Assembly: GCF_005765165.1 (NCBI RefSeq)
Contig: NZ_VCIW01000010.1
Span: 62,001-126,000, forward strand
DNA length: 64,000 nucleotides
Origin: Paenibacillus antri
GTDB lineage: Bacteria > Bacillota > Bacilli > Paenibacillales > YIM-B00363
Reading direction: 5' to 3'
The notes beneath the pieces were generated by a model, which was not told the origin of the DNA, searched no databases, and saw only the letters and a list, made by a program, of their open reading frames with translations. A program made the translations under genes and the position numbers. Of the stretch, positions 31,701 through 39,612 are shown in pieces. How positions within the stretch are numbered: the stretch's first letter is position 1; every line of letters begins with the position of its first letter.

Positions 31701-34700
31701 GATGAACTTCTTCGCTTGGCCCGTCGCTTCCGACATTCGGACGCAGCTCGGTTTGACGTGGGATTACGAGGGCATCGCGGAAGGCTACGAAACGACGCTG
31801 ACCGTAACGGATGCCGAAGGGAACCCGGTGGAAGGCGCGACGATCCTTGCGGACGGAACCGCGGTCCCCGGCGTAACGAATGCGGCGGGCCGGTTGACGG
31901 CAGCCGACTTGACCGCTGCGGTGAAGACGGTCAAGCTGCAAGCGTCGCACGGGGAGAGGCACAGTCCCGTCATCGATTTCAAGGTATCCAAGCTGACCGG
32001 TTCTCCGACCCCGTACAATATCAGCGTCGCGATGAGCGAGGAGCCGACGACGAGCCGGCGCTTGTCTTGGAACTCGCATCCGCATACGACCGGTACGGTG
32101 GTGCAGGTCGCGAAAGCGTCCGAGTTTACGGACTTCGCCGCCGCCGATGTGAGGCGGTTCGACGGCAGCAGCGGCATCTATCATACGAACAACGACGGAA
32201 CGATTCGCGTACATAAGGCCGTCGCGGACGGACTCGAGCCGGATACGGAGTACGTGTATCGGGTCGGCGACGGCGGGGCGAACGTGAGCGCGCTAGGCAA
32301 GTTCCGGACGGCGCCGGCGAGCGGCGATCGGACGAAGTTCCTGTTCTTCGGAGACTCCCAGGCGGGGGACAAAGCGGGGTTCGATCTATGGGGCCATACG
32401 CTGGATAAAGGCGTAGCCGACGCGGCGGACGCGGAGTTTATCGTCCACGCGGGCGATATCGTCGATCTCGGGCACGAGGAAGAGCAGTGGAATCTATGGT
32501 TCGCCGCGGCGCAAGAGGAGCTCATGAGCACGACGCTCGTCGCGGTCGTCGGCAATCACGAGGTCACGGGCGAAAACCCGGAAGTCGTCGGGGACGAAGG
32601 GAAGGACTTCAAGTCGCATTTCAACTTCCCGGACAACGGGATCGACGCATTGAAAGGCAGCAATTATTCATTCGATTATAAAAACATTCATTTCGCCGTG
32701 TTGAACAGCGAGTATTATTACGAGGAACAGCGCGACTGGCTGCGGGAAGATCTCGCGAACACGGAGAAGACGTGGAAAATCGTCATTTTCCACCGCGGGC
32801 CGTACGGAAGCTATTACAGCACGGAGGCCGTCAAGCGGCATTGGACGCCGGTGTTCGACGAATTCGGCGTGGATCTCGTGCTGAACGGACATGATCATAT
32901 TTATTTGAAGACGCACCCGATGAAGAACGGCGTGCCGGTCGAGCCGGGCGAAGGCACGGTATATGTCGTCGGCGGATCCAGCGGACCGAAGTTCTACGAT
33001 TTGGTCGAGCAGCCTTGGCAGGAAAAGGTGTACGACCGCAATATTCAGATGTATTCCACGGTCGAGGTCGTCGGCGATACGCTGACGTTCGTAGCGAAGG
33101 CGGTCGACACCGGCGAAGAGATCGATCGATTTACGCTGACGAACGAGTTCGAGCGCATCGAGCTGACGGGCGCCCCGATGCTGACGGCGGGCGACACGTC
33201 TCCGACAGTTGTCGAAGCCGTGTACGGCTCGGGCCGCCGCGTACCGCTGCTCAGCGGCATCGCGTACGGAAGCAGCGACCCGAGCGTCGCGACGGTCGAC
33301 GCGTCCGGCGTCGTCCGCGCGCTCGCGGAGGGCACGGCCGTCATTTCGGCGGCATACGGCAAGTGGAGCGATGCGTATCCGCTGCAGGTGAGCGCCGTAC
33401 CGCCCGCGATGACCGGGATTTCCGTCGAAGGGCCGACCGCCCTTACCGTCGGAGACGAGGGCGTCACGGTCACGAAGGCGACGTATGACAACGGCGTGTA
33501 CGTATCGTTGACGGAGGGCGTCTTCTACGGCAGCAGCGACCCTAGCGTGGCGACGATCGACGCCGCGGGCAGGATCCGCGCGATGGCTGCAGGTACGACC
33601 GTCATCTCGGCGACGTACGGCGAGTGGAGCGATGCGTATACGCTGCTAGTGAGCGCCGTTCCGCCTGCAATCGCCGCCGTCACCATCGAAGGGCCGACCG
33701 CTCTTGCCGTCGGAGACGAGGGAGTCGCGGTCGCGAAGGCGGCGTATACCGACGGCGTGGAAGCGCCGCTGACGGCCGGCGTCGTCTACGGCAGCAATAA
33801 TTCTAACGTCGCGACGATCGACGCCGCGGGCAAGATCCGCGCGCTCGCCGCGGGCACGGCGGTCATCTCTGCGGTATACGGCGAGTGGGACGATGACTAT
33901 GTGCTGCAGGTAAAACCAAGAGACGACGACAATCCGCCGCCGCCAAGCGCGCCGTCCACGCCGTCCGCGCCGGCCGAGTCGGCCGTGGAAGGCCGCATCG
34001 AGATCGACGCGGGCGCGCTGACGAGCGGTCGACCGTACGAAGCGAACGGCAAGCTCGAAGAGCTGGCCATTCCGGGCGATGCGGCGCAAGTGATGACCGG
34101 CGAGGCGTTCACCGTCGAAGCGGAAAATCTAACGATCGCGATTCCGAAGGACGTGCTGCGAGCGTTGAGCGAGCTGCTTCCGGCGGAGGCGCGCGCCGAC
34201 AGTCGGATCGTGTTGAGGGCGGAGCCGGTCGGAACGGAGGAGACGGAACGCTTGCTCTCGAGCGCCGACCGTCCGGCGGGAGCGACCTTCCGATCGGCGA
34301 GCGAACTGTATTCGTTCGAGCTGTCGATCGTAGCGAAGGATGGGCGGAGCCTGAAGCTTACCTCGTTCGAAAAGCCGATTACGATTTCGATTCCGCTGCG
34401 TCCGGATACCGATCGGACGATCGTCGGCATGTACTATATGGCCGATGATAGAACGGTCGAATATGTCGGCGGCACGGTCGTGGACGGAATGCTGACGGCC
34501 GATCTTGAACACTTCAGCACGTATGCGGCGCTGGAATACGAAGTGCGTTACGGCGACGTACCGGCGGATCATTGGGCGGCCGGCGTCATCCGGGCGATGT
34601 CCGCGAAGCATCTGGCCGAGGGCGTAGGCGGCGCGCTATTCGCGCCGGAGCGCGCAGTCACCCGGGCGGAATTCGCCGCGCTGCTCGTCCGGGCGTTGGG

Positions 34701-35088
34701 GCTGAAGGGCGAGGCGTCCATCGCGTTCGCGGACGTCGCCTCGAACCGTTGGTACGCCGACGAGGTCGGGCTCGCCGCCGAAGCGGGCATCGCGGGCGGA
34801 GCGGGAGACGGCACGTTCCGTCCGGAGGCGAACGTCACCCGTCAGGAGATGGCGGCCATGCTCGTTCGAGCGTTCGCGTATGCGGGAGGCCGAGGAGAAT
34901 CGACCCCGGCGGTAGCCGGTTTCGAGGATACGGCCGAAGCCCCTGCGTGGGCGCAAGCGGCTATTCGCGAAGCGTTCGCCGCAGGGCTTGTTCAGGGCCG
35001 CGCGAACGGCCGATTCCAACCGGAAGGCACGCTGACGCGCGCCGAGAGCGTCCAAGCGCTGGCGAATTTGTTGGCAGCCTTACAGTAA
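28780..35088 (+). CDS. Giant S-layer-anchored phosphodiester glycosidase / metallophosphoesterase
   Basis: A 2102-residue secreted protein. Order: signal peptide (residues 1-~37, cut near VAAMDM); NAGPA-type phosphodiester glycosidase domain (~70-410) with the family motif NLDGGGSSTF near 363; Ig-like Big domains (~410-575); a carbohydrate-binding-like domain (~578-748, EDFENGIGNYN); an Ig-like segment and a cohesin-like domain (~865-990); an Fn3/purple-acid-phosphatase N-terminal-like domain (~1085-1180); a calcineurin-type metallophosphoesterase (~1184-1415) with GDSQ, HAGDIVDLG, GNHE, HRG and NGHDH motifs; three Big_2 repeats of 87 residues (~1451-1711); a Pro/Ser linker; an unnamed beta domain; and three SLH domains (~1925-2102) that hold it on the cell wall. 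It presumably cleaves a phosphodiester-linked sugar and then the exposed phosphate on an extracellular polymer. Probably monocistronic. Confidence 0.87.
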   Translation: MRSNLLQRRWSAMALAAAMLASSLLPIAPATPVAAMDMPRTEFGQIVDMRRTELAPGAAYTWYDMSIPRGSEKMHFVEFDPTAPHLELQAGTKSGKVYGFQRLTEMADAADAPGNRVIAGINADFFDISGHATGVPNGIFIGDGTILNSASASYAFGLKADGTAVYGSPTLTKTVTIDGATTTLTHINRYRDANQLVLYTDDYYTSTKTNATGDEVRLEILEGAVKSGRTMRLRVVEVRSNAGDTPLAPGFVVLSASGTQRAALAGLEAGDEITASFALSGEWDDVTVAVGGQGPLIKDGVVQTNVGPEGVHPRTAIGTKADGTVVMFEIDGRAPGFSEGVETVELANIMRDIGVVNAVNLDGGGSSTFIARLPGESTRKMLNRGSDGGERSTGNGLLLVNTAPEEAAAKLVVRPNYERVLAGSRLAWSAAGVDAAGHPAEATEPVVWTVDPRLGTIDAAGVFAAGSDAGEGEIFAQAGSLSGAGTVEVVETLTALKFPDAMKAFNVGESSTLSAAALRDGQVVQADNRLFEWRVEGPIGTIDENGVFQATTENSKTGKIFVKHGNVETSMDVEVGTPPVVLEDFENGIGNYNATGANFNTVRIFEETGEDFVRFGSKALRMEYDFVGKTGTSGIYLAAKSTAQRIQVPGYPEKISMWVYGDGKKHWMRGQMRDGNNSAFPIDFTTETGGVDWVGWKYVEASVPPGKKLPLTMDWPVRYMETKNNNKTNGVIYIDQIRAVYGPLTEDRTPPIVKNVAPADQSTVKTATPTIRAVAEDAGYDPDASPGTTLIDPESIRLYVDGQPVAHGLYPPKGEISYVPNEPLEEGPHTVKLSVRDLAGNQTIKEWKFSVDLGSPKFKYETPTTVYAGNTATLDIRGEKASRLKSGYLEFAFDPAKTDSYEVVPGPKLTDANVIGSVYGEGVVRVQFNELQSAALTDADVLAQMKYKVKREAAGENAIALRSGEVSFEGRATPMNFFAWPVASDIRTQLGLTWDYEGIAEGYETTLTVTDAEGNPVEGATILADGTAVPGVTNAAGRLTAADLTAAVKTVKLQASHGERHSPVIDFKVSKLTGSPTPYNISVAMSEEPTTSRRLSWNSHPHTTGTVVQVAKASEFTDFAAADVRRFDGSSGIYHTNNDGTIRVHKAVADGLEPDTEYVYRVGDGGANVSALGKFRTAPASGDRTKFLFFGDSQAGDKAGFDLWGHTLDKGVADAADAEFIVHAGDIVDLGHEEEQWNLWFAAAQEELMSTTLVAVVGNHEVTGENPEVVGDEGKDFKSHFNFPDNGIDALKGSNYSFDYKNIHFAVLNSEYYYEEQRDWLREDLANTEKTWKIVIFHRGPYGSYYSTEAVKRHWTPVFDEFGVDLVLNGHDHIYLKTHPMKNGVPVEPGEGTVYVVGGSSGPKFYDLVEQPWQEKVYDRNIQMYSTVEVVGDTLTFVAKAVDTGEEIDRFTLTNEFERIELTGAPMLTAGDTSPTVVEAVYGSGRRVPLLSGIAYGSSDPSVATVDASGVVRALAEGTAVISAAYGKWSDAYPLQVSAVPPAMTGISVEGPTALTVGDEGVTVTKATYDNGVYVSLTEGVFYGSSDPSVATIDAAGRIRAMAAGTTVISATYGEWSDAYTLLVSAVPPAIAAVTIEGPTALAVGDEGVAVAKAAYTDGVEAPLTAGVVYGSNNSNVATIDAAGKIRALAAGTAVISAVYGEWDDDYVLQVKPRDDDNPPPPSAPSTPSAPAESAVEGRIEIDAGALTSGRPYEANGKLEELAIPGDAAQVMTGEAFTVEAENLTIAIPKDVLRALSELLPAEARADSRIVLRAEPVGTEETERLLSSADRPAGATFRSASELYSFELSIVAKDGRSLKLTSFEKPITISIPLRPDTDRTIVGMYYMADDRTVEYVGGTVVDGMLTADLEHFSTYAALEYEVRYGDVPADHWAAGVIRAMSAKHLAEGVGGALFAPERAVTRAEFAALLVRALGLKGEASIAFADVASNRWYADEVGLAAEAGIAGGAGDGTFRPEANVTRQEMAAMLVRAFAYAGGRGESTPAVAGFEDTAEAPAWAQAAIREAFAAGLVQGRANGRFQPEGTLTRAESVQALANLLAALQ
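33130..33912 (+). repeat. Three tandem 261-bp Big_2 repeats inside the surface giant
   Basis: Units of 87 codons repeat with the shared phrases YGSSDPSVATIDAAG, RALAAGTAVISA.YGEW and VSAVPPA. The second and third units start near 33391 and 33652. They form a stalk between the phosphatase and the wall anchor. Confidence 0.85.
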
Positions 35089-35100
35089 GGAGAAACCGAG

Positions 35101-35141
35101 AAACTCCCGGGGTTCGAACAGAACCTTCGGGAGTTTTTTTT
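35101..35141 (+). terminator. Intrinsic terminator
   Basis: AAACTCCCG (35101-35109) pairs with CGGGAGTTT (35128-35136), with an inner GGTTC/GAACC stem, followed by a T-run. Confidence 0.9.
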
Positions 35142-35161
35142 CATTATTATCCTAAACGATA

Positions 35162-35218
35162 TTGACATTAGCTCCAGGGTCGTTATACTGTGTATATAGA
35201 TATAAACACATATACACA
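35162..35218 (+). promoter_or_regulatory. Promoter and YtrA-type operator of the ABC/GntR operon
   Basis: TTGACA (35162-35167), 16-bp spacer and TATACT (35184-35189). Overlapping the start region is a perfect inverted repeat GTGTATAT (35190-35197) and ATATACAC (35210-35217), similar to sites bound by YtrA-subfamily GntR repressors. The cognate regulator is probably the GntR protein in this operon. Confidence 0.7.
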
Positions 35219-35246
35219 GACACAGTTGAACATATAGGAGGCGCTT

Positions 35247-35966
35247 ATGGGTAGAGATGCGTGGTGGCTGACCCGAACGCAATGGTCGCATTCGAAGATC
35301 GGTCTCGTCATGACGATAGCTTTTTACGGCACGTACGGCGGTATGACGGGGATGTTCTCCGACGAATGGGTTTCCGAGAGTTTCGCTTTCACGGGAATCA
35401 TGATGGATCTGCTCGTTCTCACGTTCATGTCGATGAACGGCTTCGTCTTCTGCAAGGGCTACTTCAACAATCCGTACTGGAAGACCGATTCGTTCACGAA
35501 GAAGCTCGCGATGATGCGGACGCTCCCGATTCCGGTCGAGACGCTCGCGATGAGCCGGTCGATCCAGGTGCTGTCGGCGTCGCCGGTGTCGACGGCGTTG
35601 TACTTCGGCATTTTCTATATCGCAAGCGATTGGGCGCGGAATTTGCCCGTGACCGTCTTACTTCAATTCGTTCTCTTCTGGTTCGCCCTCGGCAACGCGT
35701 TCAGCGTCTGGTTCGTCGTCGAAGAGTGGAGCCGCAGCGGCAAGCGATATTTATTGAGCTCGTTCCTCGCGTTGTTCGTCTTCATCGCAGTCGTGGTCGC
35801 CTTCTACTTTCTGACCGGCAAGCATCTCACGTTCTTCATCGTCGATGCGATTCAAAGACCCGGCGGCTGGCTCTGGACCGCGCTCGCCGTGCTGATCGGC
35901 GTCGCCGCGCATGTCTGGATGCAGCTTCGCTTGCGCCGCATCTTACTCCATCGGGATTTCGAGTGA
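35247..35966 (+). CDS. ABC-2-type permease-like membrane protein
   Basis: A 239-residue integral membrane protein with about six helices (for example LVMTIAFYGTYGGMTGMF, IMMDLLVLTFMSMNGFVF, LYFGIFYIASDW, VLLQFVLFWFALGNAFSVWF, FLALFVFIAVVVAFYFL and LWTALAVLIGVAAHVW). The cytoplasmic loop with KKLAMMRTLPIPVETLAMSR is typical of ABC-2 permeases in YtrB-type systems. It likely pairs with the ATPase at 36390. AGGAGG lies 10 bp before ATG 35247. Export substrate unknown; in the related ytr operon the trigger is cell-wall stress. Confidence 0.75.
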   Translation: MGRDAWWLTRTQWSHSKIGLVMTIAFYGTYGGMTGMFSDEWVSESFAFTGIMMDLLVLTFMSMNGFVFCKGYFNNPYWKTDSFTKKLAMMRTLPIPVETLAMSRSIQVLSASPVSTALYFGIFYIASDWARNLPVTVLLQFVLFWFALGNAFSVWFVVEEWSRSGKRYLLSSFLALFVFIAVVVAFYFLTGKHLTFFIVDAIQRPGGWLWTALAVLIGVAAHVWMQLRLRRILLHRDFE

Positions 35967-35982
35967 AGGGCGGTGACGAGAG

Positions 35983-36393
35983 ATGCCATTACCGATTCGC
36001 ATATCGCATGACAGCGCCGAACCGCTGTATCATCAGATCGCGTCCCAGATGAGATCGCTTATCTTCAGCGGGCAGCTGCCGGCCGGGATGCTGCTTCCGT
36101 CCATTCGGGAGCTGGCGGTCGAGACGGAGTGCAGCGTCATTACGATTCGCAGGGTATACCAAGAGTTGGAGAGTGAGGGGCTCGTGAGAACGAAACAAGG
36201 GACCGGAACGTTCGTATCCGAGGTGGAAGCGAACCGTAAGGGGCAATATCAATACGAAGCGGTGCGCGACGCGCTGAAACAAGCGTTGGAACGGATCAAG
36301 ATGTCGGGTCTCGGCGAACGGGAAGTCCGGGACGTGTTCGAGCAGGCGCTGCGAGACGTATTCGCTCCGGATGCGGAGGAGGGAACGAGATGA
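35983..36393 (+). CDS. GntR-family regulator, YtrA subfamily
   Basis: A 136-residue repressor: a winged helix at residues ~10-75 (QIASQMRSLIFSGQLPAGMLLPSIRELAVE, then SVITIRRVYQELESEGLVRTKQGTGTFV) and a short two-helix C-terminal dimerisation part of ~50 residues, the size that defines the YtrA subgroup. It lacks the large effector domain of other GntR proteins. It sits between the permease and ATPase genes, with an ATGA overlap into the ATPase, and probably represses from the palindrome at 35190-35217. Confidence 0.88.
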   Translation: MPLPIRISHDSAEPLYHQIASQMRSLIFSGQLPAGMLLPSIRELAVETECSVITIRRVYQELESEGLVRTKQGTGTFVSEVEANRKGQYQYEAVRDALKQALERIKMSGLGEREVRDVFEQALRDVFAPDAEEGTR

Positions 36394-37295
36394 AGCCGGT
36401 ATTGGAGCTGGAGCGGTTCGTGAAAGCGCGGGGCGACTTCCGTCTGGGGCCGATCGATCTCGCCGTGGAGGAAGGGCTGATCGTCGCGCTGGTCGGGCCG
36501 AACGGCTCGGGCAAGAGCACGTTGTTCCGCTCGTTGATGGGGCTGCTGCATCCCGACGGGGGAACGCTCCGCGTCTTCGGCGAAGCCGCGTATCCCGCGA
36601 ACGATATCGGCACGAAGAGCCGGATCGGCTTCGTCGGCGATTCGTTGACGCCCGCGGACGAGGGCATGACGGTGCTGCAATGGAAGCAGTTCGTCGCCCG
36701 GTGGTTTAAGAGCTGGAACGAAGCGACGTGGAACCGATTGAGCGAGCGGCTCGAGCTCGAGCCGAAGAAGAAGCTGAAGGAGCTGTCGACCGGCATGACG
36801 AAGCGGCTCGAGTTCGCGCTCGCGGTGTCGCACGACCCGGAGCTGCTGCTGCTCGACGAGCCGTCCTCCGGTCTCGATCCGTTCGCTTGGCGCATCATGA
36901 TGGACGAAATCCGGACGTTCATGGACGGGGGAGACCGGACGGTGTTCGTCGCGACGCATATCATGGAAGAGGTGCGACGGCTGGCCGACTTGATCGTATT
37001 CTTGTACAAGGGGCGCATCGTCGGCGTATACGAGAAGGATCGGCTGATGGACGATTGGAAGACGATGTGGATCGGCGATGGCGCGGACCGCGTCCGGACG
37101 CTGCCCGGCGTCGTCGCGGTCGAGGAGGGCCGGGGCGCCGGCGGCGGCACGCGATTCGTCACGAGCGACGCGAGGCGCGCCGAAGCCGAGCTTCGCGCGC
37201 TCGGCATCGCTCCGCTGGAGACGCGGGCGGTCGAGCTCGAGGATATCCTATGGCATCTGATGGAAACCGATAAACGAAAGAGCGGAGGCGTGTAA
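36390..37295 (+). CDS. ABC transporter ATP-binding protein (YtrB-like)
   Basis: A 301-residue ATPase: Walker A GPNGSGKST near residue 38, signature written LSTGMTKRLEFALAV, Walker B LLLLDEPSSGLDPF, and the H-loop ATHIM. The signature replaces LSGG with LSTG, as in several ABC-2 exporters. It translates in overlap with the GntR gene and is likely energised with the permease at 35247. Confidence 0.9.
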   Translation: MKPVLELERFVKARGDFRLGPIDLAVEEGLIVALVGPNGSGKSTLFRSLMGLLHPDGGTLRVFGEAAYPANDIGTKSRIGFVGDSLTPADEGMTVLQWKQFVARWFKSWNEATWNRLSERLELEPKKKLKELSTGMTKRLEFALAVSHDPELLLLDEPSSGLDPFAWRIMMDEIRTFMDGGDRTVFVATHIMEEVRRLADLIVFLYKGRIVGVYEKDRLMDDWKTMWIGDGADRVRTLPGVVAVEEGRGAGGGTRFVTSDARRAEAELRALGIAPLETRAVELEDILWHLMETDKRKSGGV

Positions 37296-37300
37296 CCGAC

Positions 37301-38209
37301 ATGCGGAATTTGCAATTAGAACGCGTAGCGAAAAACTTCGGCGCCAAACGCGCGGTGAACGGCATCTCGTTCACGGCGCAGCAAGGGGAAATCTTCGGCT
37401 TGATCGGGGCGAACGGCGCCGGGAAGACGACGACGATGCGCATGGTGCTGGGCCTCATCTATCCGGACGAAGGCAAGATCTCCTACGGCGGGCAGCCGTA
37501 TTCCCAAGCGGTGAAGGAGCAGTTCGGCTACTTGCCGGAAGAGCGGGGGCTGTACCCGAAGGTGAAGGTGAGCGACCAGATTTTGTACCTCGCGGAGCTG
37601 CGCGGCATGCGCCGCGCCGATGCGGACAAAGCGCTGAAGTCTTGGCTGGAGCGGTTCGGCGTGCCGGAAAACTACGGCAAGAAGGTCGAAGAGCTGTCCA
37701 AGGGCAACCAGCAGAAAATACAGTTCATCGCGGCCGTCATCCATAACCCGCATTACCTCATTCTCGACGAAGCGTTCAGCGGTCTCGATCCGGTCAACGT
37801 CGAGCTGTTGAAGGAGACGATCGCGTCGCTCCGCGACGAAGGGAAGACGATCCTGTTCTCCAGCCATCGGATGGAGCACGTCGAGGAGCTGTGCCGGAAC
37901 GTCTGCGTCTTGGATCGATCGAACGCCGTGCTGCAGGGCAGCCTGCGCGACATCAAGAGCCGATTCCCGAAGGAGCGCGTCATGCTGACGACGGAGCGCC
38001 CGATGGAGGGGCTCGAGCGCCTCGAAGGCGTGACGGCGGTCAAGCGGCTCGCGAACGGCTACGACATCCGAATCGCGGACGAGTCGGCGGCCGGACGGGT
38101 GCTTCGCCTCGCGGCGGACACGAACACGGTGACGCGGTTCGAGCTGATGGAGCCGTCGCTGAACGACATTTTCATTAAGACGATCGGGGGTTCCGGCAAA
38201 CATGAATAA
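37301..38209 (+). CDS. ABC transporter ATP-binding protein (NatA-like)
   Basis: A 302-residue ATPase: Walker A GANGAGKTTTMR, Q-loop YLPEERGLYP, signature LSKGNQQKIQFIAAV, Walker B LILDEAFSGLDP and the H-loop SSHRMEHVEEL. LSKGNQQK and DEAFSGLDP are typical of the NatA/YhaQ group of sodium or peptide exporters. Its last codons overlap the permease gene by 8 bp. Located 5 bp after the YtrB-like gene, so all five genes may form one transcript. Confidence 0.9.
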   Translation: MRNLQLERVAKNFGAKRAVNGISFTAQQGEIFGLIGANGAGKTTTMRMVLGLIYPDEGKISYGGQPYSQAVKEQFGYLPEERGLYPKVKVSDQILYLAELRGMRRADADKALKSWLERFGVPENYGKKVEELSKGNQQKIQFIAAVIHNPHYLILDEAFSGLDPVNVELLKETIASLRDEGKTILFSSHRMEHVEELCRNVCVLDRSNAVLQGSLRDIKSRFPKERVMLTTERPMEGLERLEGVTAVKRLANGYDIRIADESAAGRVLRLAADTNTVTRFELMEPSLNDIFIKTIGGSGKHE

Positions 38210-39461
38210 ATTAGGGACGGTTATCCGATTTACGTACGGCAACGCGATTAAACAGAAGTCGTTCCTGATTTCGACGCTCGTCTTCGTCCTCATCGTATCC
38301 ATATTGGCGCATCTGCCGTCGATCATCGCGTCGTTCGGCGGGGACGAGGGGCCGAAGCGGGTCGGCGTCGTCGAAGGCGGAGAGCGGTACGTGTCGCTGC
38401 TTAACGAATATTACGCGCTGTCCCCGGAGCCGGCCGTGGAAGTCGTCGGCGTGCCGAACGAGGAGGAGGCGGCGAGGCTCGTCGAGGCGAAGGAGCTGTC
38501 TGGCTACCTGAAGGCCGGCGCCGAGGCGAACGTCAACGGCGTGCCGAGCTTCGAGTATAAGTCCAAAGACGCGATCCCGCAGCTGATGGGCGACTTATCG
38601 AACGGCCTGCACTACGTCAATCAAGCGCTCGCCCGGGAAAGCATGGGCCTCAGCGAAGAGCAGGTCGCCAAGCTGTCCGCGCCCGTGTCGATCGTGCCGG
38701 TGCAATTGACCGACGCGGCCGAGGGCAAGAGCGAGTCGGAAATCCAATTGGCATACGGACTCGTCTACGTCCTGCTGTTCCTGCTCTACATGGGCGTCAT
38801 CGGGTACGGCAACACGGTCGCGACCGCGATCACGGCGGAGAAGAGCTCCCGCGTCATGGAGCTGCTCGTTTCGAGCTCCGCGCCGCTTACGCAGATGTTC
38901 GGCAAGATCATAGGCATCTGCCTGCTCGGCTTGACGCAAATCGCGTTGTTCATCGTCGTCGGCGCCGCGAACCTGACGCTCTCCCAAGGCAGCAACCCGC
39001 TGCTGACGGAGCTTAACATTAACCTGACCGATGTGGATCCGATGCTGTTCGTTTATTTCATCGTATTCTACTTACTCGGCTATTTGATCTACTCCGCCGT
39101 CTTCGCGGCGGTCGGCTCGCTCGTCAGCCGGACGGAAGAAGTCGGCCAAGTCATCATGCCGGTCACCTTGCTGATCGTCGCCGCCTTCATGGTCGCGATG
39201 TTCGGCCTGACGAACCCGAATACGCCGTTCATCGTCGTCATGTCGTTCGTGCCGTTCTTCTCGCCGCTCGTCATGTTCCTGCGCATCGGCCTCGCCGATC
39301 CGGCGTGGTGGGAGATCGTCCTCTCGATCGCGATATCCGCGGCAGGCGTCTACGCGATGGGCTGGCTCGCCGCGAAAATTTACCGCACCGGCGTCCTGCT
39401 CTACGGCAAGCTGCCGACTTGGAAGGAATTGCGCAAGGCGATGAAGGCGTACGACGTGTAA
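38202..39461 (+). CDS. ABC-2-type permease (NatB/YhaP-like)
   Basis: A 419-residue membrane protein. One helix near residues 20-42, a large extracytoplasmic domain (~45-180) and five to six C-terminal helices, with the characteristic YGNTVATAITAEKSSRVMELLVSS loop shared by NatB-type permeases. It partners the NatA-like ATPase with which it overlaps. Possible function: export of sodium, a peptide or an antibiotic; not decidable here. Confidence 0.88.
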   Translation: MNKLGTVIRFTYGNAIKQKSFLISTLVFVLIVSILAHLPSIIASFGGDEGPKRVGVVEGGERYVSLLNEYYALSPEPAVEVVGVPNEEEAARLVEAKELSGYLKAGAEANVNGVPSFEYKSKDAIPQLMGDLSNGLHYVNQALARESMGLSEEQVAKLSAPVSIVPVQLTDAAEGKSESEIQLAYGLVYVLLFLLYMGVIGYGNTVATAITAEKSSRVMELLVSSSAPLTQMFGKIIGICLLGLTQIALFIVVGAANLTLSQGSNPLLTELNINLTDVDPMLFVYFIVFYLLGYLIYSAVFAAVGSLVSRTEEVGQVIMPVTLLIVAAFMVAMFGLTNPNTPFIVVMSFVPFFSPLVMFLRIGLADPAWWEIVLSIAISAAGVYAMGWLAAKIYRTGVLLYGKLPTWKELRKAMKAYDV

Positions 39462-39482
39462 CGGCGCATCCTGACCGGTAAA

Positions 39483-39506
39483 TACCTGCATAAGCATTTG
39501 CAGGTA
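39483..39506. other. Hairpin after the NatB-like gene
   Basis: TACCTGCA (39483-39490) and TGCAGGTA (39499-39506) form a perfect 8-bp stem. A second small palindrome CTGCGC/GCGCAG lies at 39541-39554. No T-run follows, so termination is uncertain. Confidence 0.5.
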
Positions 39507-39612
39507 AACCTCAACGGCAATGCACCGGACTTAAAAATAACTGCGCAAGCGCAGGCGCGACCGGCGAGATTACGGCGGGAGCGCCTGCAATACATACGGG
39601 TAGAGGAGAGAG

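Noticed and set aside
33130-33912. CRISPR-like or non-coding tandem repeat
   Set aside because: The 261-bp units are in frame and encode Big_2 protein domains; divergence is protein-like.
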